A DNA stretch of 42,627 nt. Source: Magnetovibrio sp. (GTDB lineage: Bacteria > Pseudomonadota > Alphaproteobacteria > Rhodospirillales > Magnetovibrionaceae). The notes under the pieces were generated by a model. The model searched no databases and was not told the DNA's origin. It saw only the letters and a program-made list of their open reading frames with translations. Below, in pieces: positions 16,694 through 24,312 of the stretch. The stretch spans positions 1-42,627 of the forward strand of contig JAPHSY010000006.1 in NCBI GenBank assembly GCA_026196495.1, in the 5' to 3' direction. The position numbers and the translations under genes were made by a program. The stretch's first letter is position 1; every line of letters begins with the position of its first letter.

Positions 16694-17859
16694 AAGACGT
16701 CCGGTACTTTTTTGAACCTGGGTTCAGGCGGCTTGGGGGGCGCGGATGGTTTTGCGGGCATTTCAACCAATCCCCAATTGAACTTCGGCATTTTCATCAC
16801 CTTCAAGGGGCCAAGGCTCAACATACCATCCTGCACGGTCACGGAAACATTGATGGATGCCGGGCCACCGCCGGGGGGGCGTTTGCTCAAAGCCGACAGC
16901 GCCATGGTCGCGACAATGGCATTGCCATCGCTCACATAGCCCTTGGCGCGCAAGATTTCCATCATCTGAAACAGGCCTTCAATTTTGGCCGTTAGCGCAC
17001 CTTCGGGCTGTAGCTCTTTGGTCAGGGACACGGTGCCGCCCGCAGCCACACCAACGGGGTCAGAGCGAAACTTCACACGGTCCAGCTTCACCATCCCACC
17101 ACTGGATTGCCAATGAGGGATCATGCCAAGACCCAAATCCGGTATCACCGCGCCCGTCACCCGGGCATCAATATCAACAACGCTGATCACAGGCCCCAAG
17201 GGTTGCGGCAACACGCCCGGGAGGCTCAAACCGGACCCCACAATAGAAAGAGCCAGCCCCGTTCCCCCGACTTGGGTATCTGGATCGTGCTGAGCTTTCA
17301 GGCGCAAGGCTTCCATCACCACGTCCGTGGTGCCGCCCAGTGTCAGACCACGCACATCCAAATCCAAACTTTGAGGCCAAATACCACCCAGCACCGTTTG
17401 GATGCTCAGATATTCAGCCACACCCCTCCAACTTTGGGCACCGTCATCGAAAGACAGGTCATGTTTGCCCGAAGCCACCACATTAAGACGCCATGGCATC
17501 CAGGGTTTGGCGCTGACACGCACTTGATCGCTTTTCCAGCTCAACGCCCGGCCAAAAGCCGCACCCTGAAACACCGGATCGGTGACAATAACGGTGATGG
17601 CCGATGGGAAGCCTGTGGTGTCCAGTTTAGTATAATTCACCACTGCGCCACGGGAACGTTGCAAATCCACCCAATCGGTAATTTCCGCTTTCACCCATGC
17701 CGATGCTGCGTACCAGGCAAATGCCCACAACCCAAAGGCCAAAGCCGCACTGGCGATCAACGAGATCATCAATTGAAATCGTTTGAGGCCCTTGGGCTTT
17801 TGATAGTGCATGGCGGGATGTTGCGATCCGCGATGCCTAAGTTGGGTGTGCTTGGCCAT
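16690..17859 (-). CDS. DUF2125 domain protein, envelope-anchored, unknown function
   Basis: About 389 residues. A basic N-terminus is followed by one membrane segment (LMISLIASAALAFGLWAFAW, about 30-50) and a large extracytoplasmic domain beginning VDLQRSRGAVVNYTKLDTTGFP, which is typical of DUF2125 (PF09898), a beta-rich family seen only in alphaproteobacteria as far as I know and possibly related to AsmA-like envelope proteins. The C-terminus is proline/lysine-rich (KPSAPPKPPEPRFKK). Function is unknown; a role in outer-membrane or lipid homeostasis would be speculation. I chose the ATG at 17859 because GGAG lies six bases before it; in-frame codons at 17901 and 17889 lack a ribosome binding site. 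It diverges from chaC. Confidence 0.82.
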   Translation of the reverse strand: MAKHTQLRHRGSQHPAMHYQKPKGLKRFQLMISLIASAALAFGLWAFAWYAASAWVKAEITDWVDLQRSRGAVVNYTKLDTTGFPSAITVIVTDPVFQGAAFGRALSWKSDQVRVSAKPWMPWRLNVVASGKHDLSFDDGAQSWRGVAEYLSIQTVLGGIWPQSLDLDVRGLTLGGTTDVVMEALRLKAQHDPDTQVGGTGLALSIVGSGLSLPGVLPQPLGPVISVVDIDARVTGAVIPDLGLGMIPHWQSSGGMVKLDRVKFRSDPVGVAAGGTVSLTKELQPEGALTAKIEGLFQMMEILRAKGYVSDGNAIVATMALSALSKRPPGGGPASINVSVTVQDGMLSLGPLKVMKMPKFNWGLVEMPAKPSAPPKPPEPRFKKVPDVF

Positions 17860-17953
17860 ATGAGGCTCCGAAAAGGCGTATTTGACCATTCTATAGCGCA
17901 TGGAAAGTTACCGAACCATTGAGAGTTCAAAAACTAATCGCTAGTCTAACCCC

Positions 17954-18517
17954 ATGACAGACCTATCCACCCTGAACATTTCCGACACCGAAGACCTATG
18001 GGTCTTTGCCTACGGCTCACTGATGTGGAACCCCGGCTTCGATTTTGAGGAACGGGTGCCCGCCAATGTTGAGGGCTATCACCGGAGCCTGTGCGTGCTT
18101 TCCACCATGTATCGCGGCACACCGGAACGCCCAGGGCTGGTTTTGGGCTTGGATGTGGGTGGATCATGTTGTGGCTTGGCATTTCGCGTGGCAGCTAAAA
18201 ATGTTGCTAAGACCGTGGAATACTTGGACGAACGCGAACAAGTGACCAAAGTCTACACATCGGTCTTACTCCCCGCGACCTTAAACGATGGACGCGAAAT
18301 TCAGACCTATACCTTCATCGTGCGCCGCGAACATGAACAGTTCGCGGGGGAATTGAGCCTGGAAGAACAAGCCCACTTGGTGGCCCGCGGAAAGGGTCAA
18401 GCCGGGCGGGCGCTGGAATACCTCGCCAACACCATCGAACACATCACCGAGCTGGGATTACACGACCCCGAGCTTCACGAAGTGTTGAACTTGGCCCAGG
18501 CGGATGCTCCCTCTTAG
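17954..18517 (+). CDS. chaC: Gamma-glutamylcyclotransferase, ChaC family
   Basis: Degrades glutathione to 5-oxoproline and Cys-Gly in the cytoplasm. The 187-residue protein has the ChaC signature FAYGSLMWNPGF (18-29), which binds the gamma-glutamyl moiety, VEGYHRSLCV, and YLDEREQV (92-99), whose conserved Glu is the expected catalytic acid. Full length matches the family. It stands alone on the plus strand, divergent from the DUF2125 gene, and is followed by a GC hairpin. With gloB and gst it is the third glutathione-related gene in the window, but it is 7 kb from them and not co-transcribed. Confidence 0.92.
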   Translation: MTDLSTLNISDTEDLWVFAYGSLMWNPGFDFEERVPANVEGYHRSLCVLSTMYRGTPERPGLVLGLDVGGSCCGLAFRVAAKNVAKTVEYLDEREQVTKVYTSVLLPATLNDGREIQTYTFIVRREHEQFAGELSLEEQAHLVARGKGQAGRALEYLANTIEHITELGLHDPELHEVLNLAQADAPS

Positions 18518-18550
18518 GGAAAAGACGTATTCTTTAATATTAAAGTTGAA

Positions 18551-18572
18551 ATGGGGGGAGAGCTCCCCCCAT
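18551..18572. terminator. Bidirectional GC hairpin between chaC and the HTH-like gene
   Basis: ATGGGGGGAG and CTCCCCCCAT form a near-perfect palindrome between convergent genes. T-runs are weak on both sides, so termination efficiency is uncertain. Confidence 0.6.
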
Positions 18573-18575
18573 CAA

Positions 18576-18872
18576 CTATTTCTTATCTTTGAATGGAAAG
18601 AAATATTGCCGACCAGGTTCCGGTGCGTTCTTAAACACCGGATTTTCTATCATTTGAGAATACCTATCAGGTTCTTCTTCTTTGATAATTTCTAAAGCTG
18701 CCTCTCGGCTACCTGGTTGCCTTTTACCAGTACGCACTTCAGAGATACGCCCCTGATTAGTTTCAAATTCAGCTGCAATGGTGTGCGAAAATGCACCATC
18801 AAAAAGTTTCAGCCAAATTTGTACCGCATCATCAAAAGTGATCTTACGACCCGGCTTTCTCGAACTAGCCAT
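18576..18872 (-). CDS. Small helix-turn-helix-like protein, unknown
   Basis: A 98-residue basic protein. The segment IAAEFETNQGRISEVRTGKRQPG (residues about 33-55, named here in parts: IAAEFETNQ, then GRISEVRTGKRQPG) looks like a helix-turn-helix whose second helix is GRISEVRTG, as in small phage- and plasmid-type DNA-binding proteins. I do not recognise a named family. The ATG at 18872 is chosen because AGGAG lies eight bases before it; an upstream TTG at 18878 has the ribosome binding site too close. The local sequence is more AT-rich than its neighbours and the gene sits alone beside a gene-poor stretch, which may reflect horizontal acquisition. A 15-bp palindrome 50 bases upstream could be its operator. 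Confidence 0.6.
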   Translation of the reverse strand: MASSRKPGRKITFDDAVQIWLKLFDGAFSHTIAAEFETNQGRISEVRTGKRQPGSREAALEIIKEEEPDRYSQMIENPVFKNAPEPGRQYFFPFKDKK

Positions 18873-18921
18873 GTTCAATTCTCCTATAGAGAACGAAAAC
18901 CGCCTTGAAAAAGCTCCTCAT

Positions 18922-18936
18922 CCAACATAATGTTGG
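18922..18936. repeat. 15-bp palindrome upstream of the HTH-like gene
   Basis: CCAACAT-A-ATGTTGG is a perfect inverted repeat with a single central base, centred about 57 bases before the HTH-like start codon. It could be an operator for that protein. An RNA hairpin is less likely with a one-base loop. Confidence 0.5.
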
Positions 18937-18944
18937 GTTGATTA

Positions 18945-19043
18945 CGGGAGGAAACTATTTGGCCTGCGGCGGTTCACTACTAACGCAAGCCCCGTAACGT
19001 AGAGACGGTCCGAAGCTGCTACTTCGGGCCGTTTTTCTCTACG
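18945..19043 (+). ncRNA. Possible small RNA ending in an intrinsic terminator
   Basis: No reading frame explains this plus-strand stretch, yet it ends in a textbook terminator: CGGTCCGAAG and CTTCGGGCCG (19006-19015, 19022-19031; one G-U pair) with a 6-base loop and five T residues. Around it CGTAGAGA and TCTCTACG (18998-19005, 19036-19043) form an outer perfect 8-bp stem. No plus-strand gene ends nearby except chaC, which already has its own hairpin 450 bases upstream. The start given is arbitrary; I saw no convincing promoter. It matches no RNA family I know. Confidence 0.4.
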
Positions 19044-19223
19044 AATCCGGTCAACATCGACTCATGCCACACCAATAACGTTTAGTCGAGTCATTTGAGG
19101 AAATGCACTAAATACGGTGTGCTTTATTGTCTTTTTGACAACATATTGTTTTTACATTGGCTGAAATGCTTAACATATAGTTAATTTCAGCGAATCGCTC
19201 TTCTTAGAATTAACTTCCATTAC
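19044..19223. other. AT-rich gene-free stretch after nrdJ
   Basis: Together with the preceding possible RNA this makes a 350-base region without a gene. It holds a hairpin downstream of nrdJ: GCTGAAA (19160-19166) and TTTCAGC (19185-19191) enclosing TTAAC-ATATA-GTTAA (19170-19184). The inner part also reads TTAA-N7-TTAA. There is no T-run on the minus strand, so it is not a standard terminator. A second small repeat is TTGTC/GACAA at 19127-19141. Confidence 0.5.
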
Positions 19224-21602
19224 TCACCCGCACTTCGAATACCCACATTCCAAACACGTGTCACAGCCGGACTGTTGGATCAGGCCGGGTTGATTGCATT
19301 TGGGGCAAAAGCGCATGCCGGGATTGTGGCTGTGGGGCTCGTTGTCCTCATCATCGCTGCTGTCCATCGGCGGCGCAGCATTGAGGTTCACCACTTGGGC
19401 TTCAGATTCATTATCGTTGAAGCCTTCCGTGCCCCGGATAAAGCCAATGGCAACCATGTGGCGTTCAATCACTTCACCAAGCGCCGCCAGCAAGGACGGG
19501 ACGTACTTGCCGCCAACCCAGTGACCACCGCGTGGATCGAACACGTTCTTGAGTTCTTCCACCACGAACGACACATCGCCACCGCGACGGAACACGGCGG
19601 AAATCATGCGGCACAGCGCAACCGTCCAGGCGTAGTGCTCCATATTTTTGGAGTTGATGAAAACTTCAAACGGGCGTTCGCGACCATCGTCTAAGAAATC
19701 GTTGATGGTGACGTAAAGCGCATGCTCACTTTCCGGCCAGTTGAGCTTGTAGGTGTGCCCCTTCAAGAACTCTGGACGTTCCAGCGGTTCGAACATGCGG
19801 TGGATGGCACCGCTGTCGCCTTGGTCTTTGGGCAGGGTTTGCGCAGCCGGTTTGTCGAACGGCAAACTGGGCTGTTCGGGTTCTTTTGAAGCCTTGGACT
19901 TTTCTTTGCCTTTGACTTCCAACACCGCACCCGTGACGTCGTTCGGACGATAAGTGGTGCAGCCCTTGAGGCCTAAATCGAAAGCTTCCATGTAGATGTC
20001 TTTGAAAGCTTCGAAGCTGATTTCTTCGGGGCAATTGATGGTCTTGGAAATGGAACTATCAATGTATTTCTGTACCGCCGCCTGCATCACCAAGTGGTCT
20101 TTGGGTGACAGGCTTTGGGCATCGACAAAGGCATCGGTCAACGGCGCGTCTTCACCACGGATTTTTTTGAACATCCGATAAGCATAATCGGAAACATCTT
20201 CTTCCTTACGTGAGCCATCGGGCTGTAACACATGGCGGGTGTATTTGAAACTGAACACCGGCTCCAGTCCGCTGGAAACGTTATCGGCAAACAACGAAAT
20301 GGTGCCCGTCGGCGCAATGGATGTGATCAGCGCATTGCGAATACCATTGTCACGAATCGCATCTTGGACGTCACCGTCCAAGCGCTGGATCATTTCACCC
20401 GCCAGATACTTTTCATTATCAAACAGCGGGAACGGGCCTTTTTCACGGGCCAGTTCGGTCGATGCCAAGTAGGCCGCACGTTCAATGGCTTTCATCCAGG
20501 TTTCGGTCAAGCTTACGGCACGAGCCGACCCATAGCGCGCACCGCACATGATCAAGGCATTGGCCAAGCCCGTCACGCCCAAGCCGATACGGCGTTTGGC
20601 ACGGGCTTCGTTTTGCTGCTCTTCCAACGGGAAACGCGACACATCAATGACATTGTCCATCATCCGCACAGCCGTTTTCACCAACTGCGACAACGCCGGG
20701 ATATCAATGTCGGCATTATCCATGAACGGATCGGACACCAACCGCGCCAAGTTGACCGAGCCCAACAGGCACGCGCCATAAGGCGGCAACGGTTGTTCAC
20801 CGCAGGGATTGGTGGCATGGATGGTTTCGCAATAGCTGAGATTGTTCAAACGGTTGATGCGATCGATGAAGATCACGCCCGGTTCTGCATACGCATATGT
20901 GGCGCGCATGATTTTGTCCCACAGTTCACGTGCGGGGAGGGTTTTATAAACTTCCCCATCGAAGGCCAAATCCCAGCTGTCATCGGCTTTGACCGCATCC
21001 ATAAATGCATCGGTCACCAGGACCGACAGGTTGAACATGCGCAAACGCCCAGGTTCTTGCTTGGCTTCGATGAAGGCTTCGAGATCAGGGTGATCGCAAC
21101 GCATCACACCCATCATCGCACCCCGGCGTGAACCCGCCGACATGATGGTACGGCACATGCTGTCCCACACATCCATAAACGACAACGGCCCGGACGCGTC
21201 TGCACCGATTTTTTTAACCTCTGCCCCTTTGGGGCGCAGGGATGAAAAATCGTAACCGATACCGCCGCCTTGTTGCATGGTCAGCGCGGCTTCTTTGAGC
21301 TGGTCGAAAATACCGCTCATGGAATCGGGGATGTCGCCCATAACAAAGCAATTGAACAGCGTCACATTGCGTTCCACACCCGCACCCGCAATGATGCGTC
21401 CGGCAGGCAAGAATTTGAAATCGGACATGATTTCATAGAAGCGCTGCTCCCACTCGGAAGCTTCAATTTCGCCTAAAGACAGGGACTTCGCCACACGCCG
21501 CCAAGTATCATCAATACTTTTGTCCACAGCACGACCATCCGCGCCCTTAAGGCGATACTTCATATCCCAGATGTGTTGGGAAATGGGGGTCATCGGCACC
21601 AT
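19224..21602 (-). CDS. nrdJ: Adenosylcobalamin-dependent (class II) ribonucleotide reductase
   Basis: Reduces ribonucleotides to deoxyribonucleotides using a thiyl radical generated from adenosylcobalamin, so it works with or without oxygen. The 792-residue protein has Cys85 (LFNCFV) and Cys278 (GACLLGS) as the redox pair, and NPCGE (265-269), in which Cys267 carries the radical with Asn265 and Glu269. SITIAPTGT-type TSIAPTGTISL lies in the barrel. A TSCPD domain (about 620-740; HTYKLNWPESEHALYV) is followed by a C-terminal cysteine cluster (C766, C769, C780, C783, C786, C791) that probably relays reducing equivalents or binds zinc. GGGAG lies 11 bases before the ATG. The 393-base upstream region has DnaA-box-like sites; I saw no cobalamin riboswitch there. 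Confidence 0.96.
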   Translation of the reverse strand: MVPMTPISQHIWDMKYRLKGADGRAVDKSIDDTWRRVAKSLSLGEIEASEWEQRFYEIMSDFKFLPAGRIIAGAGVERNVTLFNCFVMGDIPDSMSGIFDQLKEAALTMQQGGGIGYDFSSLRPKGAEVKKIGADASGPLSFMDVWDSMCRTIMSAGSRRGAMMGVMRCDHPDLEAFIEAKQEPGRLRMFNLSVLVTDAFMDAVKADDSWDLAFDGEVYKTLPARELWDKIMRATYAYAEPGVIFIDRINRLNNLSYCETIHATNPCGEQPLPPYGACLLGSVNLARLVSDPFMDNADIDIPALSQLVKTAVRMMDNVIDVSRFPLEEQQNEARAKRRIGLGVTGLANALIMCGARYGSARAVSLTETWMKAIERAAYLASTELAREKGPFPLFDNEKYLAGEMIQRLDGDVQDAIRDNGIRNALITSIAPTGTISLFADNVSSGLEPVFSFKYTRHVLQPDGSRKEEDVSDYAYRMFKKIRGEDAPLTDAFVDAQSLSPKDHLVMQAAVQKYIDSSISKTINCPEEISFEAFKDIYMEAFDLGLKGCTTYRPNDVTGAVLEVKGKEKSKASKEPEQPSLPFDKPAAQTLPKDQGDSGAIHRMFEPLERPEFLKGHTYKLNWPESEHALYVTINDFLDDGRERPFEVFINSKNMEHYAWTVALCRMISAVFRRGGDVSFVVEELKNVFDPRGGHWVGGKYVPSLLAALGEVIERHMVAIGFIRGTEGFNDNESEAQVVNLNAAPPMDSSDDEDNEPHSHNPGMRFCPKCNQPGLIQQSGCDTCLECGYSKCG

Positions 21603-21707
21603 AGTTCAAATTGCTCCCGCCTAAAGCGTTGATATCGTGAAAACGCGCACACCTGCGGGCCTGAAAACGGCAATTTCGGACCATACTGGAGCTCATTTCC
21701 ATCAACG

Positions 21708-21732
21708 CATTGAAATTCAACGCATTTCAATG
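21708..21732. repeat. Inverted and direct repeats upstream of nrdJ
   Basis: CATTGAAAT and ATTTCAATG are a perfect 9-bp inverted repeat with the spacer TCAACGC; CAACGCATT is also directly repeated (from 21703 and 21718). Centred about 118 bases before nrdJ, in non-coding sequence, it looks like an operator. The binding protein is unknown. Confidence 0.45.
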
Positions 21733-21740
21733 ATGAAAGT

Positions 21741-21892
21741 TCCCCAAGTGTACGCCCGGATCGCGCTCCGGTCAACAAATGTTCTCGTTATGTTTCTTTT
21801 TGAAAGTTATGAGAACGCCCTCTTGGGGCAGCATCCTACACATCGGTACGGATATGGCATCAATTCTCTTTCCACCGGATATCCCCAAGTGT
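21741..21892. repeat. Direct repeat TCCCCAAGTGT upstream of nrdJ
   Basis: The 11-mer occurs exactly twice (21741-21751 and 21882-21892) in the nrdJ upstream region, 141 bases apart. Read on the nrdJ strand it is ACACTTGGGGA, and ACAC is shared with one half of NrdR boxes, but the full NrdR palindrome is absent. Confidence 0.35.
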
Positions 21893-21893
21893 C

Positions 21894-21945
21894 TGTGGAC
21901 AAAACGGAAAATACCCGACTAAAAAAGTCCACCACTTTATCCACA
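21894..21945. promoter_or_regulatory. Two DnaA-box-like sites upstream of nrdJ
   Basis: TTATCCACA (21937-21945) is a perfect match to the canonical DnaA box TTATNCACA. TGTGGACAA (21894-21902) is the complement of TTGTCCACA, one mismatch from it, in opposite orientation. DnaA is known to control nrdAB in E. coli, so a link between replication initiation and dNTP supply is plausible. The plsC-type gene ends 51 bases away and reads in the same direction as nrdJ. The sites lie about 290-340 bases before nrdJ. Confidence 0.45.
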
Positions 21946-21995
21946 GGGGAAAAGTGTGGTGCTTTCAATGCCTTGCTATGGATTGCTAAGACGGA

Positions 21996-22769
21996 CTAAG
22001 AACTTTTCTCATCATCCTCTGATGGTGCAGGCAAAGCCTGGGGATAGAGGACGCGGGCTTCATCAGCCAAGCGGTTTGAACCATCTTCGATTTGGTCCTG
22101 TAGAGTCTTCATGAAGGCCTTGCGATCCAGCCCTTTTTCAATGGGGGGTAGAAACTCAATGGTAATTTTCCCTGGACGTTTTAGGAAACTGCGGCGTTGC
22201 CAAAACAAGCCCGAGTTTAACGCCACCGGAACCAAGGGCGCATTAACGGCTTTATAAATCGCCGCCACACCCGGATGATAGGTGCCCGGTTTACCAGGGG
22301 CAGAGCGGGTACCTTCGGGGAAGATCACCACGTTTTGACCGCGCGCAATCCGATCTTTGGAACCATTGACCATCCCTTTCAATGCAGATGCCCCCGCCTT
22401 GCGATCAATGGCAATTGCGCCTGCGCGTGACAAGTACCACCCCAAAAACGGCACCGAAATCAGTTCTTTCTTCAAAATGTAGGACGGGTCTTTGACCAGC
22501 AGATAAAAGATCCCCGTTTCCCATGCACTTTGGTGTTTGCAGGCAAAAACGCACGGTTCATCGGGAAGATTTTCAAGACCGCGCACTTCCCAGCGCAATC
22601 CGATGAACCAGCGTAGCCCACCGATGGCAGCACCGCCCCATATTTTCAGTGCACCCTGTACGGCTCTACGTGGAAACAACAAAACAGGTGACATCCCCAC
22701 AGCCATGAGGGTTCCACCAATAAAAAAAGCCACGTTATAAAAAAAAGATCGAATTGCGGTCAAAGTCAT
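21996..22769 (-). CDS. plsC: 1-acyl-sn-glycerol-3-phosphate acyltransferase (PlsC family)
   Basis: Acylates lysophosphatidic acid to phosphatidic acid at the inner membrane. The 257-residue protein has an N-terminal hydrophobic hairpin (about 8-50), the acyltransferase motif I as HQSAWE (79-84), in which the usual H-x4-D is H-x4-E, the substrate motif FPEGTRS (150-156), and motif IV VPVALNSG. The Asp-to-Glu change is conservative, and related alphaproteobacterial proteins also read KHQSAWET as I recall. It is last in ftsE-ftsX-ydcF-plsC, an order common in this group of alphaproteobacteria. The C-terminal 20 residues are acidic and Ser-rich. Confidence 0.9.
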   Translation of the reverse strand: MTLTAIRSFFYNVAFFIGGTLMAVGMSPVLLFPRRAVQGALKIWGGAAIGGLRWFIGLRWEVRGLENLPDEPCVFACKHQSAWETGIFYLLVKDPSYILKKELISVPFLGWYLSRAGAIAIDRKAGASALKGMVNGSKDRIARGQNVVIFPEGTRSAPGKPGTYHPGVAAIYKAVNAPLVPVALNSGLFWQRRSFLKRPGKITIEFLPPIEKGLDRKAFMKTLQDQIEDGSNRLADEARVLYPQALPAPSEDDEKSS

Positions 22770-22808
22770 AGGCGTTCTTAATACTCAATTTCGAAAAGCA
22801 AAAGCGAA

Positions 22809-23426
22809 TTACTTCATCAATGCCATGAATTTATGACGTGCCCAGGCCACCATGAACTTATTGTATTCCCCCACAATCAGACCCGTTGTGCCGGGCCAAG
22901 CCCACCACTGTTCTTGCTTCACATGGGCCGGAAACACGGGATGTTGTATCAATTTGACATCCGGCAGGGCGTGCTCAAATTCCAAAACAGAGCGTGGCAT
23001 ATGATAACCTGATGTCACCAAACGGATGCTGGAAATGGTATTTTCCTTAACCCAATCCCGAGTTTCCGTCGCATTGGCAATGGTGTCTTCAGCATAGCCA
23101 ATGCTGACACAGCAATTTAGATCTTGTGGATTTTGACGATAGGCTTCCAACAAATTCTTCATATCAACGCCCTTATAGACGCCTGAGATATAGAGTTTTT
23201 TGGCCGCGCCATTTTCCAACAGTTTGAGGCCTTCATCCAGCCGACCACTGCCACCTGTCAGCACCACAATGGCATCGGTCCGAGTGTCGGGGTCGGCAAT
23301 GGTCACCGGAATGGCATCAGCGTACTTAAACAGACCAAACCCCCACACACCGGTGAGCAAGATCAAAGTCCCACCAACACGAGAGATGGTACCCTTGGCA
23401 TGACGTCGAAACGGTGGACGGGTCAT
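22809..23426 (-). CDS. YdcF/ElyC family DUF218 membrane-anchored protein
   Basis: A 205-residue protein with one N-terminal membrane segment (about 17-36) and a periplasmic DUF218 domain (PF02698): TDAIVVLTGGSGRLDEGLKLL (about 50-70, here the first strand and GGxGR loop), KLYISGVYKG, and SGYHMPRSVLEFEHAL in the second half. SanA/ElyC relatives influence envelope barrier and undecaprenyl carrier use; the biochemical activity is unproven. Its ATG starts one base after the ftsX TGA, so it is co-translated with the FtsEX division complex, supporting an envelope or peptidoglycan role. Confidence 0.86.
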   Translation of the reverse strand: MTRPPFRRHAKGTISRVGGTLILLTGVWGFGLFKYADAIPVTIADPDTRTDAIVVLTGGSGRLDEGLKLLENGAAKKLYISGVYKGVDMKNLLEAYRQNPQDLNCCVSIGYAEDTIANATETRDWVKENTISSIRLVTSGYHMPRSVLEFEHALPDVKLIQHPVFPAHVKQEQWWAWPGTTGLIVGEYNKFMVAWARHKFMALMK

Positions 23427-23427
23427 G

Positions 23428-24312
23428 TCAAATCATCCTCTTCAAGTTGCGCATAACGGTGATACGTGCGGTCAACCCAGCAACCAACCCCACCGCCAGC
23501 GGCAATGCAATCAGCGACAACCACCCTGCCAGTGGCATAGACATATCTGGCAGCATACCCGCTTGCAGGCGATCTGCAACATAACCCAACAGAACCAAAG
23601 TCGGGACCGCCAACACCAAACCGATCAATCCGCCCTTAAGCCCCATACCCCAGGCACGTCCGGCAAACTGTTTGGCGATATAACTGTCCTGCGCCCCGGT
23701 GAGATGCAAAACCTCAATGGCCTCGGCATGGACGGTCAGGCCTGTGCGGGTGGTGAACACCACGGTCCCCGTTGCCGCCAACAAAATCAACCCCAACACA
23801 GCCGCGGCAAAAGCTTCCAAAGTGCGCACCATCTGGATCAACCGTGCCAACCAAATACCGTGATCATCCACCTGTACACCCTTGATGGTGCTGGCCAGTT
23901 TTTGCTGTAGCACCCGTGCATCCAGCTCTATCTCTGGATCGGTTTCCACATCAATGAGCCGTGGTAACGGAACATCTGTCGCTTGAACCACACCCAACCA
24001 CGGGCTTAACAATTCCAAAACCTTAGATTCACTGACCACTTCCGTATGCAAGACTCCTGGGGTTTGGGCCAATATGTTCATGGTTTTTTGCAGGCGCCGA
24101 TCATTGGCGGCCTTGCCGCCATCGGGGTCGGCGGGAATTTGCACGGTTAAGGTTGCCGCCATCCCGGTATCCCAACGCCGGGCTAGCTCATCCAAGCCGA
24201 TCAGGCCGGACTGCGCCATCGCAGCCAAATACACCATGAAGGCAATCAACCAGGGCAAAAAACGGCTCAGCGGATCTTGGTCCAGGGGTAGATCTGTACG
24301 TCTGGAAAACAT
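23428..24312 (-). CDS. ftsX: Cell division protein FtsX
   Basis: The membrane partner of FtsE; the complex transmits ATP-driven conformational change to periplasmic peptidoglycan hydrolases at the division site. About 294 residues: TM1 (LPWLIAFMVYLAAMAQSGL, about 20-40), a periplasmic domain with LTVQIPAD and TPGVLHTEVVS (about 50-160), then three TM segments (about 165-190, 220-245, 255-280). The TM region GLILLAATGTVVFTTRTGL is typical of FtsX. ATG at 24312 overlaps the ftsE TGA by one base (TGATG), with GGGGG six bases upstream; a GTG at 24315 is the alternative. Cytoplasmic N-terminus is short. Confidence 0.92.
   Translation of the reverse strand: MFSRRTDLPLDQDPLSRFLPWLIAFMVYLAAMAQSGLIGLDELARRWDTGMAATLTVQIPADPDGGKAANDRRLQKTMNILAQTPGVLHTEVVSESKVLELLSPWLGVVQATDVPLPRLIDVETDPEIELDARVLQQKLASTIKGVQVDDHGIWLARLIQMVRTLEAFAAAVLGLILLAATGTVVFTTRTGLTVHAEAIEVLHLTGAQDSYIAKQFAGRAWGMGLKGGLIGLVLAVPTLVLLGYVADRLQAGMLPDMSMPLAGWLSLIALPLAVGLVAGLTARITVMRNLKRMI

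Noticed and set aside
19170-19184. TTAA-N7-TTAA as a second CtrA site
   Set aside because: It lacks the final C, is downstream of nrdJ with no gene start nearby, and lies in AT-rich sequence where chance matches are expected.
20232-21131. A 299-codon plus-strand frame inside nrdJ
   Set aside because: Antisense shadow of a strongly conserved gene; no start signal and no recognisable family.
21603-21995. Cobalamin riboswitch before nrdJ
   Set aside because: No B12-box-like core was recognised by eye; a covariance model search would be needed to exclude it.
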